Shown: positions 1-6,629, counted from the stretch's first letter. The stretch is 8,534 nt of DNA from Thermoleophilaceae bacterium (GCA_013812485.1 JACCTJ010000165.1:1-8534), one strand, 5' to 3'. Program-made: numbers and translations. The notes: generated from the sequence alone by a model not told the origin.

Positions 1-681
1 CGGTCGATAGGCGAGGATCGAGAGACCGCGCTCGGCCGACTCGGCGTAGCGGATCGAGGAGCGGATGACACTCTCGAACATCTTCTCCCCGAAGCGCTCG
101 CGCAGCTGGGCCAGCGCCTCGCGGGAGTGCACGAGCCGCATGTCGGCGATGTTCATGACCACGCCGAGCCACTCGAGGTCGGGATGCAGATTCTCCTTGG
201 CGAGCTCGATCACCTCGAGCGCCTGCTCGACGCCCTGGAGCGAGAAGTACTGCGCCTCGGTGGTCACGAGCGCGTAGTCGGCCGCGACCACGGCGTTGAC
301 GGTCAGCAGGCCGAGCGAGGGGGGGCAGTCGATGACTACGACGTCGTAGCGGCGCTTGACCTCGCGCAGCGCGCGGCGCATGGTCATCTCCCGGCCCATC
401 TTGCCGCTCAGGACGAGCTCCGACTCGGCGAGGCCGAGGTTGGCCGGGATGACCCCGTCGTGGATGGCGTCGACGGCCTTGGCCTGGCCGGCCAGAACGT
501 CGGAGATCGTCGGGTCGGCGTCGGCCGGCACGTCGAAGTAGTCGGAGAGGTTGCCCTGGGGGTCGAGGTCGACCGCGAGCGTGTCGAGGCCCACGCGGGC
601 GAACACGTCGCTCAGCGTGCGCACCGCGGTGGTCTTCCCGGTGCCCCCCTTCTGGCTCAGAACGGCGATCGTCGTCGACAT
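1..681 (-). CDS. parA: ParA/Soj-family partitioning ATPase (3' end cut by window edge)
   Basis: A ParA/MinD-type P-loop ATPase, which dimerises on ATP binding and positions DNA or protein cargo in the cell. 227 residues are visible and the reading frame is still open at base 1; family members of this short type usually have about 250-290 residues, so some tens are missing. The protein begins MSTTIAVLSQKGGTGKTT: the deviant Walker A motif with its signature lysine is at residues 11-18. The A' motif VDLDPQGNLS is near 37-46 and Walker B VVVIDCPPS lies near 114-122 (D118). There is no N-terminal helix-turn-helix extension, so this is the small chromosomal Soj/orphan type and not a plasmid-type ParA. 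ATG 681 is chosen because the Walker A motif sits at the usual distance from it. No parB is visible; the gene lies 163 bp downstream of an FHA gene on the same strand. Family assignment is secure; the cargo is unknown. Confidence 0.93.
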   Translation of the reverse strand, partial: MSTTIAVLSQKGGTGKTTAVRTLSDVFARVGLDTLAVDLDPQGNLSDYFDVPADADPTISDVLAGQAKAVDAIHDGVIPANLGLAESELVLSGKMGREMTMRRALREVKRRYDVVVIDCPPSLGLLTVNAVVAADYALVTTEAQYFSLQGVEQALEVIELAKENLHPDLEWLGVVMNIADMRLVHSREALAQLRERFGEKMFESVIRSSIRYAESAERGLSILAYRP

Positions 682-691
682 CGCGAGGGCG

Positions 692-719
692 ATGATACGA
701 CCCTTCGCCGATGTGTCCA
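692..719 (-). promoter_or_regulatory. Putative sigma-70-type promoter of the ParA gene
   Basis: On the minus strand TGGACA (714-719, five of six matches to the -35 consensus) is separated by 16 bp from TATCAT (692-697, -10). The -10 box ends 10 nt before the ATG at 681, so transcription would start about 0-4 nt before the start codon. No Shine-Dalgarno sequence is present between them. Inferred from sequence only. Confidence 0.6.
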
Positions 720-819
720 CCTGGCGGGGAGCTGAGCCGGCGACGCGAGCGCGAGACCGGCCCGGGACCCCTCAGGGCCCCGGAACCGCTCTCCTCCCTC
801 GACCGGCGGGGCGGGCGTC

Positions 820-837
820 CCGGGCTCGCGAGCCCGG
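820..837 (-). terminator. Perfect 18-bp palindrome after the FHA gene, possible terminator
   Basis: The 9-bp arm CCGGGCTCG is followed directly by its exact reverse complement. As RNA it would form a 7-bp GC stem with a CGCG loop. It starts 7 nt after the FHA stop codon (845-847) on the minus strand. There is no U-tract, so it would be a non-canonical terminator, an mRNA 3'-end stabiliser or a protein-binding palindrome. Confidence 0.35.
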
Positions 838-844
838 CGCCCTC

Positions 845-1417
845 TCAGCGCGCGGCGGTCCAGACCCCCTCGTGGCCGCCGCGGCCGCGAACCCCGGTCA
901 AGCTGACGAAGTACAGGTGGAAGCGGCCGATCATGATCTCGTCGGCGTCGGCGAGCTCGTGCCACTCGCAGCGCTCGCCGTTCACGAACACCCCGTTGAG
1001 GCTGCGGTCGTCGAGCAGCCGCACGCGCTCGCCTTCACGGTGCACCACCGCATGGCGGCGCGAGACCGTCGGGTCGTCGAAGCGCACGTGGGCGGCCAGC
1101 GAGCGCCCGATGCGCGTGAACCCCTCGTGCAGGGTGACCACGCGCACCTGGTCGTCCTGCTCGAAGGCGAGGTAGTCGCCCTCCTCGGCGAGCGCCCCGC
1201 GGGTCTCCTCGAGCCACCCCGGACGCTCGGCCTCGACGGCGACCTCGGATTGCTCCTCTATACGCTCGGCGAAGATGGAGGATCGGCGGAACTCGTTCGC
1301 CCCGCAGCGCGGGCACGGAGGGACCTGGTCGCGCTCGAGCAGCGCGACCGGGTAGGCGCAGGACTCACAGCGAAAGGTGCCGGCGCCCGCCAGCGTTCCG
1401 GACACGACCGTCTTCAT
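845..1417 (-). CDS. Zinc-ribbon and FHA-domain protein
   Basis: A 190-residue cytoplasmic protein combining an N-terminal zinc ribbon with a C-terminal FHA domain, a module that binds phosphothreonine peptides made by Ser/Thr kinases. The ribbon is C17-x2-C20 and C35-x2-C38 (CESC and CPRC). An acidic linker (about 48-90) follows. The FHA core shows GRS at 104-106, SRRH at 119-122 and LNGVFVNG at 140-147, the standard phosphopeptide-binding loops, so binding ability looks intact. An upstream in-frame start at 1471 would add 18 residues, but ATG 1417 is preferred because a GGAGGA Shine-Dalgarno repeat lies 3-6 nt before it and a promoter fits just upstream. The ParA gene follows on the same strand, 163 bp on. 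No kinase gene is visible. Partner and pathway are unknown; a signalling adaptor role is inferred from the domain. Confidence 0.9.
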   Translation of the reverse strand: MKTVVSGTLAGAGTFRCESCAYPVALLERDQVPPCPRCGANEFRRSSIFAERIEEQSEVAVEAERPGWLEETRGALAEEGDYLAFEQDDQVRVVTLHEGFTRIGRSLAAHVRFDDPTVSRRHAVVHREGERVRLLDDRSLNGVFVNGERCEWHELADADEIMIGRFHLYFVSLTGVRGRGGHEGVWTAAR

Positions 1418-1420
1418 CTC

Positions 1421-1429
1421 TCCTCCTCC
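1421..1429 (-). promoter_or_regulatory. Strong ribosome binding site of the FHA gene
   Basis: The minus strand reads GGGAGGAGGAGAG directly before ATG 1417, with two overlapping GGAGGA matches at spacings of 3 and 6 nt. This decides the start codon against the longer in-frame start at 1471. Confidence 0.75.
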
Positions 1430-1442
1430 CACGGGGGCGGCG

Positions 1443-1471
1443 AGTGTACAACCTCGTCTTAACCTGCGCAA
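1443..1471 (-). promoter_or_regulatory. Putative sigma-70-type promoter of the FHA gene
   Basis: On the minus strand TTGCGC (1466-1471) and TACACT (1443-1448) are separated by exactly 17 bp, each matching four of six consensus bases. The predicted transcript starts near 1436 and leaves a leader of about 19 nt carrying the Shine-Dalgarno sequence. The promoter lies in a 98-bp divergent region shared with the SRPBCC gene. Confidence 0.5.
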
Positions 1472-1500
1472 GGGCGCGAGGGGCGCGGCGACCGCCCCCG

Positions 1501-1506
1501 TAGAAT
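1501..1506 (+). promoter_or_regulatory. -10 hexamer TAGAAT of the SRPBCC gene
   Basis: TAGAAT ends 9 nt before ATG 1516. There is no Shine-Dalgarno sequence in the 9-nt interval (TCGTCTGTCG-type sequence) and no recognisable -35 box 16-18 bp upstream. This arrangement predicts a leaderless or nearly leaderless mRNA. Confidence 0.5.
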
Positions 1507-1515
1507 CGTCTGTCG

Positions 1516-2121
1516 ATGGACGCCGTCACCGTGCACAACCACATCGCTGTCCCTCGCGAGCGCGTCTACGAGCTGATCGCCGACGTCGCCGCGCGCCCGG
1601 CCTGGACCGACCACTACATGAGGGACTACCGGCTCGTGACGCCGCGGTCGGTGGGGGTCGGAGCCGGTGGCCGCTACCGCCTCGACGCGCCGGGCGGCAC
1701 GCGCTACGTCGAGTTCACCCTGGTCGAGGCGATCCCCCCGCGGCGGGTGGTCGAGGAGGGGCGCACCGGGCGCCTCGGTCGCACCCGCTACGGGGCGGAG
1801 TACGAGCTGACCGAGCCGGCCAGCGGGGTTACGCGCGTATCCATGACGGTGTGGACCGAGCCCGAGAACGCGATCGAGCGAATCCGCGAGTCGATCGGCT
1901 TTCGCGGCTATCTGGGCCGACGGGCCAAGAAGGGGCTCGACCGCCTGCGCCGGATCCTCGAGGAGGGCGCGGGCGAGCCGCTGGCCCGGGCCACGATCGG
2001 CGGCTACGAGGCGCGCAAGGCTCCGCGCTTCGGGACCTTCGCCAGACGCGGCTTCTCGGCGCCTGAGGGCGAGACCGCGCCGGCCGAGGCGCGCCCTCAG
2101 CCGGGGCGGGTCGGCGAGTAG
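1516..2121 (+). CDS. SRPBCC-fold (polyketide cyclase/dehydrase-like) protein
   Basis: A 201-residue protein of the START-like SRPBCC superfamily, whose helix-grip fold binds hydrophobic ligands; members range from cyclases to lipid carriers, so no reaction can be assigned. Sequence support: an N-terminal strand with the characteristic IAVPRERVYELIADVAARP pattern (residues 10-28) followed by a tryptophan (AWTDHY), a middle section of alternating strands (YRLDAPGG, YVEFTLVEAIPPRRVVEE, VTRVSMTVW) and a long C-terminal helix with a basic cluster (GRRAKKGLDRLRRILEE). About 30 residues after that helix are rich in A, P, E and G and probably disordered. There is no signal peptide, so it should be cytoplasmic. 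ATG 1516 places the first strand directly at the N-terminus as usual in the family. It is divergent from the FHA gene and its stop codon overlaps the presumed -10 box of the next gene. Confidence 0.8.
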   Translation: MDAVTVHNHIAVPRERVYELIADVAARPAWTDHYMRDYRLVTPRSVGVGAGGRYRLDAPGGTRYVEFTLVEAIPPRRVVEEGRTGRLGRTRYGAEYELTEPASGVTRVSMTVWTEPENAIERIRESIGFRGYLGRRAKKGLDRLRRILEEGAGEPLARATIGGYEARKAPRFGTFARRGFSAPEGETAPAEARPQPGRVGE

Positions 2122-2124
2122 ACT
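2119..2124 (+). promoter_or_regulatory. -10 hexamer TAGACT of the lipoprotein gene, overlapping the upstream stop codon
   Basis: TAGACT ends 9 nt before ATG 2134, the same spacing as in the preceding gene. Its first three bases are the TAG stop codon of the SRPBCC gene. No Shine-Dalgarno sequence lies in the interval GCGCGCGCG. No convincing -35 box is seen. Confidence 0.45.
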
Positions 2125-2133
2125 GCGCGCGCG

Positions 2134-2730
2134 ATGGGAGCCGCCCGCCCTGGTTTGACCACCGCCCCGCGCCTCGGACTCCTGCTCGGTCTCGTGTCCA
2201 TGGTCCTCCTCTCCGGATGCGCCGAGGGCGGTGACGACCGTGCCTTCATCCCCGGCGATCCCGCTCGCGAGGGGATCGCGGCCGAGCTCGACGGCGTCGA
2301 CTACGAGGTGTTCATCACGCGCGAGCTCAACCTGCTCGACCCCGAGGACAAGCAGTACTACCGGGGCCCGCCCGCCCCCCCCGGGAGCGGCTACTACGGA
2401 GTGTTCCTGCGGGCCTGCGCGCTCGACGACCTGGAGGGCGAGGCCGCGACCTCCGGCCGCATCAAGGCCGTCGACATCCGGGGCAAGGAGTACGAGCCGC
2501 TGCCGCTGAGCCCCGAGAACGTCTTCGCCTACCGCCAGCAGCCGCTGCGCCCCGGCGAGTGCCTGCCGAACGCCGCCTCGGCCACCTCCTTCGGCCCGAC
2601 GGGCGGGGCCATGATCCTCTTCCGGATCCCCTTCCTCGATATCGAGAACCGTCCCTTCGAGCTCGAGATCGAGGGCAAGTCGCAGGCGGGCCGTCCGCCC
2701 CGGATCGCCGCATTCGAGCTCGATCTCTAA
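2134..2730 (+). CDS. Secreted lipoprotein of unknown function
   Basis: A 198-residue predicted lipoprotein. The N-terminus has a hydrophobic stretch (about 14-27, LGLLLGLVSMVLL) ending in the lipobox LSGC with the modified cysteine at residue 29, then a small acidic stretch, so the mature protein should be lipid-anchored at the outer face of the membrane. The rest looks like a small beta-sandwich: strands around YEVFITREL, YYGVFLRAC, IKAVDIRGKEYEPL, AMILFRIPF and FELEIEG. This layout resembles the DUF4352 immunoglobulin-like lipoproteins, but the similarity is only by eye. Two further cysteines (C95 and C143) could form one disulfide. The MarP-like protease gene begins 24 bp downstream and may be co-transcribed. 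Function is unknown. Confidence 0.82.
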   Translation: MGAARPGLTTAPRLGLLLGLVSMVLLSGCAEGGDDRAFIPGDPAREGIAAELDGVDYEVFITRELNLLDPEDKQYYRGPPAPPGSGYYGVFLRACALDDLEGEAATSGRIKAVDIRGKEYEPLPLSPENVFAYRQQPLRPGECLPNAASATSFGPTGGAMILFRIPFLDIENRPFELEIEGKSQAGRPPRIAAFELDL

Positions 2731-2754
2731 GCCGGATCCGGGCCGCCCAGTCCT

Positions 2755-3900
2755 GTGACCTGGCTCGACCTGATGATCCTGGGCTTCGCGCTGCTCATGG
2801 CGCTGTGGGGCTACGCCCAGGGCCTGATCGTCGGCGCGCTGTCGCTGGCGGGGTTCATGGTCGGCGCCCTGATCGGCTCGCGGGTGGGACCGCTCCTGCT
2901 CGAGGAGGGCTCGCGCTCACCCTTCGCGCCGCTGTTCGCGCTGGTCTGCGCGCTGCTGATCGGGGGGCTGCTCGCCGCCGGGCTCGAGCTGATCGGGTCG
3001 CGGGTGCGCGAGCAGATCGGGGACCGGCTCGGCGTGCTCGACGGCGCCGGTGGCGCGATCCTGATCGCCTGCCTGGCGCTCGCCATCGTCTGGATCGTCG
3101 CCGCCGTCGCGGTCCAGGCGCCCGGGCTCGGCCAGGTTCGCGCCCAGGTCCAGCGCTCGACGATCCTCCGGGCGCTGAACGGGACGCTGCCCCCCTCGGG
3201 CCCGGTCCTCAACGCCCTCGCCCGCTTCGATCCCGTTCCCGAGATCAGGGGGCCGGCGCCCGACGTCCGCCCGCCGAACTCCCGGATCGCCCGCGACCCG
3301 GACGTGCGCAGGGCCGGGCGCAGTGTGGTGCGGATCCTCGGGACGGCCTGCGGGCTCGGCGTCCAGGGCTCCGGCTGGGTGGCCCGTGACGGGGTCGTGG
3401 TAACCAACGCGCACGTCGTGGCCGGCCAGGAGGACACGACCGTCGAGCTGCGCGACGGCAGCCGCCACGACGCCGAGGCGATCCATTACGACCCCGATAA
3501 CGACCTGGCCATCCTGCGCTCGAGCGGGATCTCGGGCACGCCGGCGCTCGAGCTCGACGCGAGCGCGCCCGAGGGGACCTCGGCGGCGATCCTCGGCTTC
3601 CCCGAGAACGGTCCCTTCACGGTGCGCGCCGGGCGCCTCGGAGCGACTCAGACCGTCTCGAGCCAGGACTCCTACGGCCGCGGGCCGCTGCAACGGCGCA
3701 TCACCTCTCTGCGCGGCCGCGTGCGCTCGGGCAACTCGGGCGGGCCGATGGTCGACGGCCGGGGACAGGTGGTGACGACGATCTTCGCGGCGGCCGTCCT
3801 GGCGCGCGAGCGGACGGGCTTCGGAGTCCCGGCGACGATCGTGCAGCAGGCTCTCGCGCGCGCCCGCAGCCGCGTGAGCACCGGTCCCTGCGCCAGTTGA
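2755..3900 (+). CDS. marP: MarP-like membrane serine protease (CvpA domain plus trypsin-like domain)
   Basis: A 381-residue membrane-anchored serine protease with the architecture of mycobacterial MarP (Rv3671c), which supports acid resistance by cleaving a peptidoglycan hydrolase. Four hydrophobic segments of CvpA type lie near residues 5-20, 24-42, 58-80 and 99-121; a proline-rich linker follows; the protease domain starts near 190 and faces outside. The catalytic triad is visible: H220 in TNAHVVAG, D250 in DNDLAIL and S328 in SGNSGGPM. C199 and C379, the only cysteines of the protease domain, match the position of the MarP disulfide that controls activity. The start GTG 2755 gives the typical CvpA opening MTWLDLMILG; ATG 2773 would remove part of the first helix. 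No Shine-Dalgarno or close -10 box precedes it, which suggests translation from a transcript shared with the lipoprotein 24 bp upstream. The substrate is unknown here. Confidence 0.9.
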   Translation: MTWLDLMILGFALLMALWGYAQGLIVGALSLAGFMVGALIGSRVGPLLLEEGSRSPFAPLFALVCALLIGGLLAAGLELIGSRVREQIGDRLGVLDGAGGAILIACLALAIVWIVAAVAVQAPGLGQVRAQVQRSTILRALNGTLPPSGPVLNALARFDPVPEIRGPAPDVRPPNSRIARDPDVRRAGRSVVRILGTACGLGVQGSGWVARDGVVVTNAHVVAGQEDTTVELRDGSRHDAEAIHYDPDNDLAILRSSGISGTPALELDASAPEGTSAAILGFPENGPFTVRAGRLGATQTVSSQDSYGRGPLQRRITSLRGRVRSGNSGGPMVDGRGQVVTTIFAAAVLARERTGFGVPATIVQQALARARSRVSTGPCAS

Positions 3901-3906
3901 AGCCCG

Positions 3907-3930
3907 GCGCGGCGGCCACCGCCACCGCGC
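3907..3930 (+). terminator. GC-rich hairpin after the MarP-like gene
   Basis: GCGCGG (3907-3912) pairs with CCGCGC (3925-3930), extended inward by two more pairs after one mismatch. It begins 6 nt after the protease stop codon and ends 14 nt before the -10 box of topB. No U-tract follows. It may separate the two transcription units. Confidence 0.3.
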
Positions 3931-3944
3931 GTGACGATGGCCTC

Positions 3945-3950
3945 TACAGT
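3945..3950 (+). promoter_or_regulatory. -10 hexamer TACAGT of topB
   Basis: TACAGT ends 10 nt before ATG 3961, giving a predicted mRNA 5' end within about four bases of the start codon. A GGGAG sequence touches the ATG directly, too close for a normal Shine-Dalgarno spacing. If this box is real, the in-frame upstream starts at 3931, 3937 and 3949 cannot be used. Confidence 0.45.
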
Positions 3951-3960
3951 GGTGCGGGAG

Positions 3961-6414
3961 ATGGGGAAGACGCTCGTCATCGCCGAGAAGCCGTCCGTCG
4001 GCCGTGATCTCGCGGCCGCGTTGCCCGGGACCTTCAAGGGCGGCGCCGACAAGTCGCACCTCGTCGGCGACGAGTACGTGATCTCGTGGGCCGTCGGCCA
4101 CCTCGTCGGCCTCGCCCCGCCCGATGACTACGACCCGAAGCTCAAGAAATGGCGCTTCGCCGATCTGCCCATCCTTCCCGAGCACTTCAAGCTCGTGCCC
4201 AACGACGAGCGGGCGAAGAAGCAGCTCTCGGTCCTCCACCGGCTCATGCGCGACGGCGATACGGAGAGCATCGTCAACGCCTGCGACGCCGGGCGGGAGG
4301 GTGAGCTGATCTTCGCTTACGTGCGCGACACCTCAGGCGTAGACAAGCCGGTGCAGCGGCTGTGGCTCTCCTCGATGACCAAGAAGGCGATCGTCGAGGC
4401 CTTCGGGCGCCTGCGTCCCGGCGAGGAGATGAAGCTGCTCGAGGCCGCGGCGCGCTCGCGCTCGGAGGCCGACTGGGTGGTGGGGATGAACGCGACCCGC
4501 GCGGCGTCGATCCGTCTTCGCGCGGCCTTCGACGGCGCCGTCTCGCTCGGCCGCGTGCAGACCCCGACGCTCGCGCTCGTGGCTCGTCGCGAGCGCGAGA
4601 TCCGCGACTTCAAGCCGGAGCCCTACTGGCTCGTCGAGGCCCGCTTCGCCGCGGGCGGAGAGCGCCTCTACAACGGCCGCTACCTCGGCGGCCGGCGCAT
4701 CGCCGAGGAGGATGCGGCGGCGATCGTCCGCGACTGCCTCGGCGAGGACGGCTCGGGCCGCCCGGGGGAGATCACCAAGCTCGAGAAGAAGGAGGAGCGC
4801 GAGCGCCCACAGCTCCTCTACGACCTCACCTCGCTCCAGCGCCACGGCAACACGCTCTTCGGCTTTTCCGCCAAGCGCACGCTCGCGGCCGCCCAGCGGC
4901 TCTACGAGGAGCACAAGGCGATCACCTATCCGCGCACCAACTCGCGCTTTTTGACCGGCGACCTCGTGGCCGAGATCCGTCCGACCGCCGAGCTCGTGGG
5001 TCGCGACGCTCCCGAGTACGCCGCCGGGGCGCGTTACGTCACCGGCCTCGAGAAGCTCCCGCTCGGCCGCGTGGTCAACGACGCGAAGGTCGAGGACCAC
5101 CACGCGATCATCCCCACGCGCTCCGAGCACGACCTCGGCCGCATGGGCGAGGACGAGCGCCGCGTCTACGACCTCGTCGTGAAGCGCTTCCTCGCCATCT
5201 TCCATCCCGACGCGGTCTACGAGCGCACGCGCGTCGAGACCACGGTCGCCGCGGGCACCGCCGGCGAGGCCGGTGGTCATGTCTTCCGCACGAGCGGACG
5301 GGTGCTGCTCGAGGCCGGCTGGCGCGCGGTCTACGGCCAGGAGGCCCGCGGGCCGGGCGAGGGATCCGAGGACGACACCGGCGGCGACCAGCTGCTGCCG
5401 AAGCTCGAGCAGGGCGAGTCTGTGGAGACGCGCTCGGTCGAGTCGCTGCGCAAGGAGACCCAGCCGCCGCGGCGCTTCTCAGAGGCCTCGCTGCTCGCCG
5501 CCATGGAGACCGCCGGCCGCGACGTCGAGGACGCCGAACTGCGAGAGGCCATGAAGGACTCGGGGATCGGCACGCCGGCCACGCGCGCGTCGATCATCGA
5601 GCGGCTGATCGACGTCGCCTACATCGAGCGCGAGGGCCGCGCCCTGCACGCCACCGACAAGGGCGTCCAGGTCGTCGCCCTGCTCGGCGAGCATCCGCTG
5701 ACCTCGGCGCAGCTGACCGGCGACTGGGAGCGCCGGCTCGGCCTGATCGAGCAGGGCGAGGACTCGCGCCCCGCGTTCATGCAGGACATCGCGAAGTTCA
5801 CCACCGACACCGTCGGCGAGCTCGACAAGCTCAAGGACGTGAAGATCGAGCGGGCCAACCTCGGCCTGTGCCCCGTCTGCGGGCGCGACGTGATCGAGAA
5901 CCGCAAGGGCTACTCGTGCTGGTCGAAGGAGGACCCGGGCTGCGGCTTCGTGGTCTGGAAGCGCAAGGCCAGCAAGAATCTGCCGCCGTCGGTGGTCCAG
6001 GAGCTGATGGAGGGCGTGCGGCGCTCACGCGAGGCCGGTGAGGAGCCGGTGGTGGGGCGGACGGCCAAGCCGGTGACGGGCTTCAAGGGCCGCTCGGGAC
6101 GGACCTTCCGCGCCAAGCTCAAGCTAGAGCAGGATCCCGAGAGCGGAAAGTGGCGCGCGGACTTCGACGAGGAGTGGGCCCAGCAGCCGCGTGAGCCCGC
6201 TGCGGAGGGTGAGGAGACAGGCGCCGCGCCGCCGATCGACGGAGCCCCGCCCGTGAGTGGTCAGGGCGCTCGGGGGCGCGGAAGGGGGACGCGCCCCGCG
6301 GGCAACGGCGCCGGGAGCGGGAACGGCTCCGGGACGTCGCGGTCGAAGAACGGCGGGGGCGGGAACGGACGCCGGCCTCGGGCCGGCCAGGGCAGGGGCG
6401 CGCGCCGGCCGTAG
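3961..6414 (+). CDS. topB: DNA topoisomerase III (type IA)
   Basis: An 817-residue type IA topoisomerase that relaxes or decatenates DNA by cutting one strand through a 5'-phosphotyrosine link. The TOPRIM domain (about 3-135) has the conserved glutamate in IAEKPSVG (E9) and the metal-binding motif DAGREGE at 109-115. The body shows SLGRVQTPTLALV, the catalytic tyrosine Y323 in ITYPRTNSRFL, and GIGTPATRASIIERL. A C4 zinc ribbon follows (C637, C640, C653, C661), then a Toprim_Crpt-like repeat with VTGFKGRSGRTFRAKLKL. The last 80 or so residues are low-complexity G, R, N, S and A with many basic residues. The family is more similar to Bacillus-type TopB than to E. coli TopA (EKPSVGRDLA opening, DAGREGEL). 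ATG 3961 (MGKTLVIAEKPSVG) gives the standard N-terminus; a GTG at 3931 would add ten unconserved residues. Metals, zinc and Tyr ligands all look intact. Confidence 0.95.
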   Translation: MGKTLVIAEKPSVGRDLAAALPGTFKGGADKSHLVGDEYVISWAVGHLVGLAPPDDYDPKLKKWRFADLPILPEHFKLVPNDERAKKQLSVLHRLMRDGDTESIVNACDAGREGELIFAYVRDTSGVDKPVQRLWLSSMTKKAIVEAFGRLRPGEEMKLLEAAARSRSEADWVVGMNATRAASIRLRAAFDGAVSLGRVQTPTLALVARREREIRDFKPEPYWLVEARFAAGGERLYNGRYLGGRRIAEEDAAAIVRDCLGEDGSGRPGEITKLEKKEERERPQLLYDLTSLQRHGNTLFGFSAKRTLAAAQRLYEEHKAITYPRTNSRFLTGDLVAEIRPTAELVGRDAPEYAAGARYVTGLEKLPLGRVVNDAKVEDHHAIIPTRSEHDLGRMGEDERRVYDLVVKRFLAIFHPDAVYERTRVETTVAAGTAGEAGGHVFRTSGRVLLEAGWRAVYGQEARGPGEGSEDDTGGDQLLPKLEQGESVETRSVESLRKETQPPRRFSEASLLAAMETAGRDVEDAELREAMKDSGIGTPATRASIIERLIDVAYIEREGRALHATDKGVQVVALLGEHPLTSAQLTGDWERRLGLIEQGEDSRPAFMQDIAKFTTDTVGELDKLKDVKIERANLGLCPVCGRDVIENRKGYSCWSKEDPGCGFVVWKRKASKNLPPSVVQELMEGVRRSREAGEEPVVGRTAKPVTGFKGRSGRTFRAKLKLEQDPESGKWRADFDEEWAQQPREPAAEGEETGAAPPIDGAPPVSGQGARGRGRGTRPAGNGAGSGNGSGTSRSKNGGGGNGRRPRAGQGRGARRP

Positions 6415-6424
6415 CTTCGCCGGT

Positions 6425-6443
6425 CGCCGCGTAACGCGCGGCG
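6425..6443 (+). terminator. Hairpin shortly after topB, possible terminator
   Basis: CGCCGCG (6425-6431) and CGCGGCG (6437-6443) form a perfect 7-bp stem with a 5-nt loop, 10 nt after the topB stop codon. No run of T follows, so intrinsic termination is uncertain. Confidence 0.35.
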
Positions 6444-6471
6444 CTCCGCACGACCTGACTGCTTGATCTTT

Positions 6472-6490
6472 CGGCGCGGGTTCCGCGCCG
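6472..6490 (+). terminator. Second hairpin after topB, possible terminator
   Basis: CGGCGCGG (6472-6479) and CCGCGCCG (6483-6490) form a perfect 8-bp stem with a 3-nt GTT loop. Together with the hairpin at 6425-6443 it occupies the start of the 228-bp gap between topB and the metalloprotease. No T-run follows. The rest of the gap (6491-6629) shows no gene and no convincing promoter. Confidence 0.35.
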
Positions 6491-6629
6491 TCGGCCGGAG
6501 ACCGCGTCTTCATGTCGAGTTCTCCGCCTGGCAGGGGGGCGAGTTTCGCGTGCTCGGAACTCCTTCACAAAAGACGGCTCGAAACCGCACTCTCCGCGGG
6601 GCCATGCCGACCTTCCACCTCCGACGACC

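Noticed and set aside
127..1462. Long plus-strand open frames (127-735 and 551-1462) opposite the ParA and FHA genes
   Set aside because: They are antisense to two genes with clear Walker and FHA motifs, and their translations are low-complexity A/R/G/V sequence typical of high-GC shadow frames.
3931..3960. Upstream in-frame starts for topB (GTG 3931, ATG 3937, GTG 3949)
   Set aside because: The family N-terminus starts at MGKTLVIAEKPSVG, and the TACAGT box would lie inside the coding region if an earlier start were used.
2917..4239. Minus-strand open frame of 440 codons opposite the MarP-like gene and the start of topB
   Set aside because: It spans two well-supported genes, has no recognisable motif and is rich in Arg, Ala, Gly and Asp as expected for a shadow.
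4362..6041. Plus-strand open frame of 559 codons inside topB in another frame
   Set aside because: The translation is almost only R, A, G, P, L and H; the frame is a high-GC artefact under the topoisomerase gene.
6556..6580. GGAAC resembling an ECF sigma factor -35 element before the metalloprotease
   Set aside because: No matching -10 element is found at 16-17 bp spacing, and a five-base match alone means little.
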